Source: Diphasiastrum complanatum
Lineage: Eukaryota; Streptophyta; Lycopodiopsida; Lycopodiales; Lycopodiaceae
Direction of reading: 5' to 3'
DNA length: 64,000 bases
Assembly (NCBI GenBank): GCA_029204225.1
Contig: CM055098.1
Coordinates: 52,968,728-53,032,727, forward strand
The position numbers and the translations under genes are program-made. Shown one piece after another: positions 56,455 through 64,000 of this stretch. The notes under the pieces are model-generated. The model searched no databases. It saw only the letters and a list, made by a program, of their open reading frames with translations, and was not told where the DNA came from. The stretch's first letter is position 1. Each line of letters starts with the position of its first letter.

Positions 56455-57990
56455 CCCCCCCCCCCTTAATCTGGATCCATGAATGCCTTGATCTTCAAAC
56501 TGAGCAATGCACAAAATTTGTTGTGTGCATTAATACTGAGTGCTTTCGTGAAAATGTCTGCAGCCATGTCCTATGTTCTGCAGTACGTTAAGCTTACCTC
56601 CTTGTCGAGAACCTTGCCCCTGATGTAGTGATATCTGATCTCAATGTGCTTACTCCTAGAATGAAATCCAGGCTTGGCCGATAAGGCAATAGCACTTTGG
56701 TTATCACAAAACAAAATTGTAGGGTTGTACTGATACAGATTGATGTCTGACAACAAATTTCTTAACCAAAATGCTTCTTTAATAGATTGAGAAGCAGCAA
56801 TGTATTCTGCTTCAGTAGAAGAAAGTGCAATAGAGAATTTCTTACGATTGTTCCATGAAATAGGACCGCCGTTGAAGAAGAATGTAAATCTAGATGTGGA
56901 TTTACAATTGTCTGCATCTCCTTCCTAGCTTGCATCAGAATAGCCACTGAGTTGATGAAGATTATCGTTGCTGACATCTCCATAGCAGATGCACTGGTCC
57001 ATGGTAGCTCGAATATGTCTCATGAGTCGAATAAGAGCCTTCGAATGGGTAATGCCAAGATTAGTCATATATTGGTTGAGTGAGCTTACTGCAAAAGAGA
57101 TATCTGGTCTTGTACAGACCATTGCGTACATGAGAGATCCAAGTATCGATCAATATAGATATTCTCTCATCTGCTCCTCTTCTTGCTTGGTTTGGGGACA
57201 TTGGTCCTTTGACAGATGCAGACTTGGATCCATTGGTGAGTGAGCTAATTTACAATTCATCAAATAATGTCTGTTAAGAACATTGTGAAGATACCTTTGT
57301 TGAGTGATGTAAATCAGTCAATTTTCTCTGTCTTTGTGGATTTGAATTCCAAGACAGAAGTGAGCTTCGCCCAGATCACTCATGTCGAATTCTAAGAACA
57401 GCATTTTGGTATTGTTGCTGAAGAGCAATGTATCATCAACGTACAAGATGATGATAATGAAGGATTGCTGCACTGACCTTTAATGAACATTGCAATCAGC
57501 AGTGTCTGGTTTGAATCCTTGTTCACTGAGGAATGTGTTGATCCTCTGAAATCAAACTCTGGTAGACTGTTTCAAGCCATACATTGCTTTGTGGAGTTTA
57601 CAGGCACGATTCTTCATGCCTTCCAGAACGTATACTTCGGGCTAGATCATGTAGATATCTTCTTGTATGACTCCGTTCAGATAGGCTGTTTGTACATCAA
57701 GTTGATGTACTTCGAGGTCGACAGCTGCAGCATAAGACAAGAGCATTCGGATCGACGAATGTTTGACTATTGGACTAAAAGTCTCACTATAGTCGACATT
57801 CGAGATTTGGGTAAATCCTCGGGCTACTAGTCTAGCCTTCCTTCGATCAATTGCTCCGTTGGCATTATATTTGATCTTAAAGATCCATTTGCAATCAATA
57901 ATATTGCAGCCAATAGGAGTTTCGACTAATGACCATGTTTGACTCTCTGTCCATGGCTTCTCTCCAGAGATCAGAGTCTGGTTGGTTGAG
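56455..57990 (-). pseudogene. Copia reverse transcriptase and RNase H, decayed
   Basis: Minus strand, from right: RT text with stops around 57990-57480, catalytic YVDDTLLF-like text near 57440-57415, and TRPDISFAVSSLNQYMTNL (57120-57065). RNase H follows: YSDAS near 56930, a region with NNRKKFSIALSSTEAEYIA-like text near 56850-56790, and CDNQSAIALSAKPGFHSRSK near 56715-56650. HIEIRYHYIRGKVLDKEVSL then leads to the tract beside the LTR. Several frame breaks. Confidence 0.75.
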
Positions 57991-58014
57991 TGCCTCTTCG
58001 ACTGTCGTCGATTC

Positions 58015-59625
58015 CTACATTAAGAGATAGGTAGACTCAGGAGTATACCTTGTGGGTTGTGTGCGCACTCGGCTTGATCTTTTGGGATGATTTGACTGAT
58101 GAACTGCTCCTGAGACTTGTTGCTGGGTAGCAGCAATATCTTTGTCTGATTCGCTATCTCGAAGTGGGTCGACAATAGACACACCTGAGCCAGAAGCTCG
58201 GACTGTCCTGTCAATGGCAGGAGATGTAGGTTCTTCTTGAGCAATATCCTTGCCTTTGAGGTCGACAAATTGATCCTCGATAAAGATTGTATCCCGGCTA
58301 TACAAGAGTTGCTGGATATCAGGATCGTACAGCTTGTAGGTGTTATCAGACGAAGTATATCCGATCAGGATGGTCTTGAGACCTTGGAAGTCCAATTTCT
58401 TCCTTGTGTCTTTTGGGATCTGCGTGTAGACAATGCACCCGAACACTCTTAGATTCTTCAAAGAAGGCTTAGAGCCTGTCCAAACCTCGTGGGGTGTCTT
58501 GTCTGAGAGGGCCTTGGTCGAACATTTGCTGTGGAGGTAAGCTACAGTGGAGACAGCTTCAGCCCATTTCTAGGGCAACGATGCATGCTATAGCATACAC
58601 TTAGCAGATTTGACCAAAGTACGGTTCTTCATCTCAACTAAGCCATTAGACTGAGGATTGTAAGGAGTGATGAATTGCTGCTTAATGCCTTGGCCTTGAC
58701 AATACTCCTTAAACTCAACAGAGATGTATTCTCCACCGTTGTCTGACCTTAGGGCCTTGATTGTCCTTCCAGTCTCCTTTTCTGCACGCTCCTTGAAGAT
58801 TCTGAAGCAGTTGAAAGCTTTTGATTTATTCTTTAGGAAATACACCATCATCCTTCTGGAGAATTCGTCAATAAAGGTTATAATATACTTGGGATCCTTC
58901 AGGAAGGATTTCTCATTGGGCTACAAATATCTGAATGTACAACATCTAGCAATCCTCTAGCAATATGTTGATGGCTTGACTTAAATGGTTTCCTTGTCTG
59001 TTTACCAACTAGACAATCTTGACAAACAGGTAACTCGATTTTTTCGCAAGGATAGTCGAGATCAAGAACAATAGATTGTCTAGACATTCGTTGTACAACA
59101 GCATGATTTAAATGACCAAGTCTATAATGCCAAAGTAAATCTTTATTTGTATGAATTGAAGTACTGAGAGCCTGACTAGAGTCAGAAAAGCAATGACTTA
59201 ATTTATACAAGTATCCATGCCTCTTTCTGAGTGCTAGGATCTTGCCAGTCCTATCAACTACTTTACACTGATCACATTCGAACTCTACTCTATGTCCTAA
59301 ATCTGTGATTCTACTTATAGAGAGCAGATTCGTAGATAAATTTGGTACATACAGGACTTTAGAGAGTAGCTTAGATTGATCATTTGCAAACCATAATCTT
59401 ATAGTGCCTTCACCTTTGATAGCTTGTGTGCTATTGTCACCAAGGTGAACGAACTTCTAGGTATTGTAAGGTGTATAGGACTCAAAACAGCCAATGAGGC
59501 TAGTCATGTGCTGACTGGCTCTGGAATTCAGGAACCAAGAACTGTCCCCAGATGCTTCTTGATGGTTGGTCATGAAGGCATCATGATTTGCTTCTTGAAT
59601 AGGCTGTGGAGCTTCTGCAGCTACA
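58015..59625 (-). pseudogene. Copia protease, integrase and hinge, decayed
   Basis: Minus strand, from right: WFLNSRASQHMTSL (about 59540-59500), where the protease box should be DSGAS, so the catalytic Asp and Gly are lost. Then VLYVPNLSTNLLSIS, LLWHYRLGHLNHAVV, VCQDCLVGKQTRKPF and HSDICSPM. A stop near 58900 precedes the integrase core text KALRSDNGGEYISVEF and TPYNPQSNGLVEMKNRT. The hinge 58461-58015 reads NLRVFGCIVYTQIPKD and ends in a Ser-rich linker. Homology ends at about 59625, where a plus-strand LTR begins. Confidence 0.8.
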
Positions 59626-59631
59626 TTTAGT

Positions 59632-60049
59632 TAGAAATAGTAAGCTCAACTGTGATTGTAGTTTACAGTTATGTACTATTTTAGTTTGGTAGGCTTTAGT
59701 AAAAAAGCTAGCTTGGGGGCTTGTCCCGAGCCGATAATGGGAGTTTACCTGTATATAGCCTAAAATGCCACGTAGAGGCCAATAGTGAATTTCATGCATT
59801 TATTAGGTCTATGCCACGTGGCATCCCCATGCAAAGGGGACCTTTACTTGTATATGTATCAGTCTCTTTGAAATATAGATGCTTTTGCTTTGTGAGCTCT
59901 GTGCTTGATGTGAGCTCCTCCATCACTCTGTTACTTGTGGATGCTGTTTATGGTTTCGATGGTTAGCAATCAGTTAGTGATTGCATCTCTAATCTGCACT
60001 CTCCACTAGATTAGAATTTTCACATAGAATGTTAACTTGGTATCAGAGC
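59632..60049 (+). repeat. Short LTR and primer site of a plus-strand element
   Basis: About 400 bp from near TTAGTTAGAAATAG to AATGTTAAC, followed by exact TGGTATCAGAGC at 60038-60049. It contains two ACGTGG-type boxes (CCACGTAG near 59768, CCACGTGGC near 59814) and a short TATATA. The ends are not clean TG...CA, so boundaries are approximate. Confidence 0.55.
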
Positions 60050-61385
60050 TTTAGGTTGTGGAGGAACGTGCACGATCGAAGCTCTTGGAAGAGTGATTCC
60101 ATCTATGGTAGCATCAGAACCCAGCAATGGTAAGGATGTCGTACGAGGTACAGGATGGTCCAGGGTGATCGGAGACACAAAGCCCTTTGATTCGAAATGG
60201 TATGAAATCGATTTGCTGAATCAAAGTAAAAAAATTGGATAGAAGGGAAGCTATGGGACAGCCAAAGGAAAAGTGCTCATAACAGAGATGCAATTCTCAG
60301 TAGTTGATCAAAAGGTAGTTCCAAAGTCATGCAGTAGAATTTATTCTTTTCAGACCAGGGGTTTATAGAGAAAAAAAAGCTTGGATCTTGCATTGTAGGA
60401 GATTGTTTTTGCTATTGTAAGAAGCTAAGGTAGGGTGCTGAAACAGCAAAATAATGATTGCAAGAAGCCATGCTCAGCCTTGGAAGGATGGAGCAGCAAT
60501 TGGCAACTCTCTCAGATAGCCAAAAACAAGGCAAGGGTTTTCAGAAGAAAAAGCATGGATCTTGTGATGTAGAATAGCTTCTTCCAATCTGTAAAAACTC
60601 ACAGAGGAGCGCCCTACAAGTATAAACATGGTTGCAAGAGGTTGTGGGCAGTCATGGAGCTTTGGAGGAGATGTGCTGATCTGAACAAGGGAGCAGCCAT
60701 AACAAGGAAGGAGCTTCCATGGAAGAGAAAGGAGGGCTTTTGGAGTCCAATAAGGGCCATTTTGGAGCCTGTAAAAGCTTGTACAGAGTTGACGGACAGA
60801 GTGACGACATCGTTAAGGGAGAAATGCATTTTGATGTGTTCTTGATACCATTCGATGGAGCAGGAGATAAGTGACCCAATGAGGTACGGTTTTCACTATT
60901 TGGTGACTTATGTGCCAAATTAAGCCCAATTTTTGGCTGAAAGTCTGCAGGATAGGCTAGGAAAAGGGCGTGTGCCTATAGCCAAGGAGCTTTAAAGCGG
61001 TTCTCAAGAAGTTTTGAAGAGCCTAAGCACAGTATATTGTGAGGGAGAGCGAAAAGGCGGAATTGCATTGGAGAAAGCTAGAAGATGCAGAAAACTTGCA
61101 ATGAGGCATCGTGAAATTCTTAATTGGCAAAAATTGAGAGAAGGAAACCAACCACAGGAGAGAGCCAGACATGGTGCCGCATTATGCCGATGGACATGGT
61201 GAAATAGTTCATATCTATTGGTTCAACTTTTTGGAAGTTTGAACTAACCAAGCTCAAGGGAAGCTTGGAGGGGGCCTCTCAAGGTGAAAATCGACAAGGG
61301 CATTGTCAGATTCGGTGGTTGTGGTTGCTTCACATGATTTTGCAAGGAGAAATGTCACGGTTGAGGAGATGTTTACACTAGCTTA
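60050..61385 (+). other. Leader or non-coding interior of the plus-strand element
   Basis: Follows the primer site. A short gag-like start may be MVASEPSNGKDVVRGTGWS (about 60110-60165) but stops soon after. The rest has no recognisable pol. Purine-rich phrases such as 'tcagaagaaaaagcatgg' recur in diverged form. It could be a non-autonomous element or a long leader. No 3' LTR was identified. Confidence 0.35.
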
Positions 61386-61861
61386 ATGGTGGCAATGCAG
61401 GCGGTCATAAGGTTCTCTGTATGTCACAATATACATTATGATCGAGAAATATATATATATATTTATTTATCTCCACCGTGTGGAGTTTACAAGATAGCTA
61501 AACAGAGAATAACAAGAGTAGTTAACGCTAATCAAATAATCAGTTACTCTTTGTCATTGCTACCCATTTCAGCTGGGTGTGAAGTCTAAGACTCCAAGCC
61601 TGTTGAGCTGCCAACTGGCAGCGAGAAAGATTCTCCTTCATTTCTTTCATTTCCTTTCGTTCTTTTTGTTCTTTCTGTGTCTTTTCGTTTTGCGTCTCTT
61701 TGCGGTTCTTGCGGTCTTGGAGGTATGTTTATGATTCACGAATCGTTCATACTTCGTTTGTCTCAGAAGCATGCTGACTTTTACGAATCGTTCGACCTTC
61801 GAGTCAAGGCTCGTTGACTTTCGTGTTGCAACCAAGTTGAAGGAGTTTATCATTTCTAACA
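61386..61861 (-). repeat. Copia 3' LTR, left end uncertain
   Basis: The right end TTTCTAACA (61861) abuts CTCCCTCTTGAACC, the polypurine tract on the minus strand after RNase H. The left end near TGGTGGCAATGC is a guess. It contains a (TA)n stretch near 61450 and a region of C/T-rich text at 61636-61700. Confidence 0.45.
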
Positions 61862-64000
61862 CTCCCTCTTGAACCTTATAGCTTTGCAAGTTTAATCCAA
61901 TTGACTTTCTTTGCTTGGCAAAGAGTGGTTTGTCAAGTGGCTTCGTGAGCAGATATGCAATCATGTCTTTAAATTTTATGTGTTGGACCTGAAGCTCTCC
62001 TTTCAAGATCAAATCTCGAATGTGATGGTACTTTAGAGGTATGTGTTTTGTCTTTGAACGGAAGACATGATCCTGGGACAGACATCGTGCATGGCCCTTC
62101 TTGTGGTATCCCGATTGCTTCTAGCATCATCTACAGCCACACTACTTCGTTCGCCACCTTTGAAGCTGCGACGTATTTAGCTTCGCAAGAGGATTGAGCT
62201 AACAAGGTTTGCTTTTTGCATATCCAGCTAATTGCAGCTCCACACGCTATGTCCAGTTATGGACTTGCTGTCATCTTTGTAGCTTGCCCAGTTCGCATCA
62301 CTGTAGTGATGTAGCTTGAATCCTTTTCTTTCATTTTTTGCTCTGTAAATTAATCCCATATTATGGGTACCCTTCAGATACTGTAGGATTCGTTTCGCCT
62401 TTTGCCAATGTGCCATGCCAGGATTGGAAGAGAATTGGCTCAAGGCATAAACAGAAAAACTAGATAGGGTCTGGTACAAATTGTAAGGTACATCAGACTA
62501 CCGATTAGGTTCTGCTGGGGTACACCTGCCATCTTCTGTTCTTCCTCTTCTGTTTTTGGGGCAATCCTGCTTCGTCAGCTTGGCTCCAGCTATCATTGGT
62601 GTGGCCTTTTCTTTGTAGTCCATCATGTGATACTGCTTGAGCACCTTTCTGGCGTATTCTGACTGACTCAAGTGCATTTCGCCCTTTGTTCGATCTCTTC
62701 TGATCTCCAGCCCAAGGCATTTTGTTGTTTCTCCAAGGTCTGTGATCTCATAACTTTCAAAAATCTGTCTCTTCGTGTCCATCAAGGAATTCCTATCATT
62801 AGGGAATCATCCACGAAAATAGTCAGTATCACAAAATCTTTTTCTACTCTTTTTATGTAGACATTACAGTCTGGTTGTGTAGGATTGAAGTCTAGAGACT
62901 TCAGAAGACTATCGAGCTTCTTATACCAAGCTCGTGATGCCTATTTTAGACCATAGATGCATCTCTGCAACTGACAGACATATTGTCGATTGTCGGGGTC
63001 TTCAAATCCTTCAGGCTGTTTCATGAAGATTTCCTTCTCTAGATCTCCATAGAGAAAGGCTGTTTTCACATCAATCTGGTGAGTTTCCAGATTGTGTTGT
63101 GTGGCGTATGCAAGGAGTAGTCGTATGCTTGTCATCTTGACCATTGGCGAATATGTGTCAAAATAATCAACACCATATCTCTGTGTGTAGCCCTTCACGA
63201 CAAGCCTTGCCTTGTAGCGGCCAATGGTGCCATTTGATTTCATTTTTTTTCTTGTATACCCACTTACAGTCGACTATCTTTCTATTTTTTGGCAGTGGCT
63301 CTAGTGTCCATGTCTCGTTTCGCCTCATCAACTCGATCTCCTCTGATAATGTCTGCTTCCAGAATTCTCCCTATGGACTCGATCTCCTATGATATTGTCT
63401 GCTTCCAGAATTCTCCCTATGGACTCTGGATAGCTTCTTGATATGTTGTTGGCTCTTCAGTGAAGCTGTAGTACTCGAACTGCGTGTCTTTGCTCCACTA
63501 AAGATTGTTAGAGTAACGGTCTGGAGGCCTTCTTTGTCTTGTTGACCTTCTAGGTTCATTTTATCTCTACTCGAACGTCTCTTGTTCGTGGGGTTGATCT
63601 TCTGCTTCCTACTGCTCTGGAGTCTGTGGCTCTGCATTTTGATTTGACGTTTGTCCTCGATCTCCCTCTTGAATTGGCAACAGTGTGAAGATCTCATGGC
63701 CTCTTTCGTCTTTCAGTCCAAAAAATGTAGACTCATCGAACTTCACATCTTTGCTTGAAACAAACTTTTTCGTGGTTGGATCGTAGAGTCTATACACTTG
63801 TGATCCGTTCGAGTATCCGACCATGATGGTTTTCTCTAATTTATCATCGAGCTTGCCTCTTTTTTCTTTTGGAATGTGCTTGTATGCTGCACATCCAAAC
63901 ACACGAGAGATTGGGCTTTCTGCCTGTCCACATTTTGTATGGTGTTTTATTTTCCAGCGCTATCGTTGTTGATCCATTCTGCAAGTGTATAGCTACAGCT
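61862..64000 (-). pseudogene. Copia pol (integrase hinge, RT, RNase H), continues past window
   Basis: Minus strand. Hinge: FGCAAYKHIPKEKRGKLDDK and VYRLYDPTTKKFVSSKDVKF (63902-63609). A 46-bp duplication (63332-63423) shifts the frame. RT: YKARLVVKGYTQRYGVDYF, QIDVKTAFLYGDLEKEIFM and QLQRCIYGLK (63243-62941). After a stop come TDLGETTKCLGLEIRRD (62785-62498) and MAHWQKAKRILQYLKGTHNM (62479-62228). A decayed RNase H ends IAYLLTKPLDKPLFAKQR near 61900. A different copia family from those at 41204 and 56455. Gag, protease and 5' LTR lie beyond the right edge. Confidence 0.8.
63332..63423. repeat. 46-bp tandem duplication in copia pol
   Basis: Copies at 63332-63377 and 63378-63423, both starting CTCGATCTCCT and ending CTCCCTATGGA, with two base differences. 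Forty-six is not a multiple of three, so it breaks the frame between hinge and RT. Confidence 0.9.

Overview
The window is nuclear DNA of a land plant with a large, retrotransposon-rich genome. The evidence is a spliced gene with kilobase introns, Ty1/copia and Ty3/gypsy elements with the plant-type initiator-Met primer site (TGGTATCAGAGC), 5'-truncated LINEs, nested insertions with 5-bp target duplications, and long (GA)n/(CT)n tracts. The species cannot be read from the sequence. A fern, lycophyte, bryophyte or gymnosperm fits better than a compact angiosperm genome, but that is inference.

The only host gene I can support is a NAD-dependent sirtuin (Sir2 family) on the + strand, entering from the left edge and ending at 21678. 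Five exons are visible: 3520-3604, 8125-8272, 11066-11182, 11742-11894 and 21508-21678. All junctions are GT/AG, phases match and no exon has a stop. They encode about 224 residues, from the GIPDFRS motif to the C-terminus; the exon(s) with the N-terminal GAGxS motif lie left of the window. By motif memory the protein resembles bacterial/archaeal Sir2 more than the plant SRT1 (SIRT6-like) or SRT2 (SIRT4-like) proteins. Its introns (4.5, 2.8, 0.56 and 9.6 kb) hold LINEs, copia and gypsy pieces, a solo LTR, a complete gypsy-type element (12329-17189, duplication CTTTG) and complementary GA/CT tracts.

Downstream of 21.7 kb everything recognisable is mobile DNA. 22405-29599 is a minus-strand copia with both LTRs, its middle replaced by a plus-strand gypsy segment carrying an extra coiled-coil ORF. 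29.6-32.7 kb is AT-rich, with a 45-bp triplicated repeat and a possible SINE. 32.7-36.9 kb holds copia and gypsy fragments and a leader with four primer-site copies. 37.5-47.7 kb is a plus-strand gypsy whose RNase H domain is split by a very young copia (41204-47360, duplication CTTCT, LTRs differing at one position by eye). 47.6-51.1 kb is a plus-strand copia. 51.1-55.3 kb holds an unassigned Ser/Thr-rich reading frame, TCTCGACCG-type tandem repeats and a gypsy integrase. 55.4-64 kb holds two more minus-strand copia elements and a plus-strand LTR/leader, running off the right edge.

There is no operon, CRISPR array or prokaryotic system. The most interesting items are the bacterial-type sirtuin, the complementary repeats around its exons, a covarying LINE 3' hairpin, G-box palindromes shared by unrelated LTRs, the repeated primer sites and the extra coiled-coil ORF in a gypsy element.
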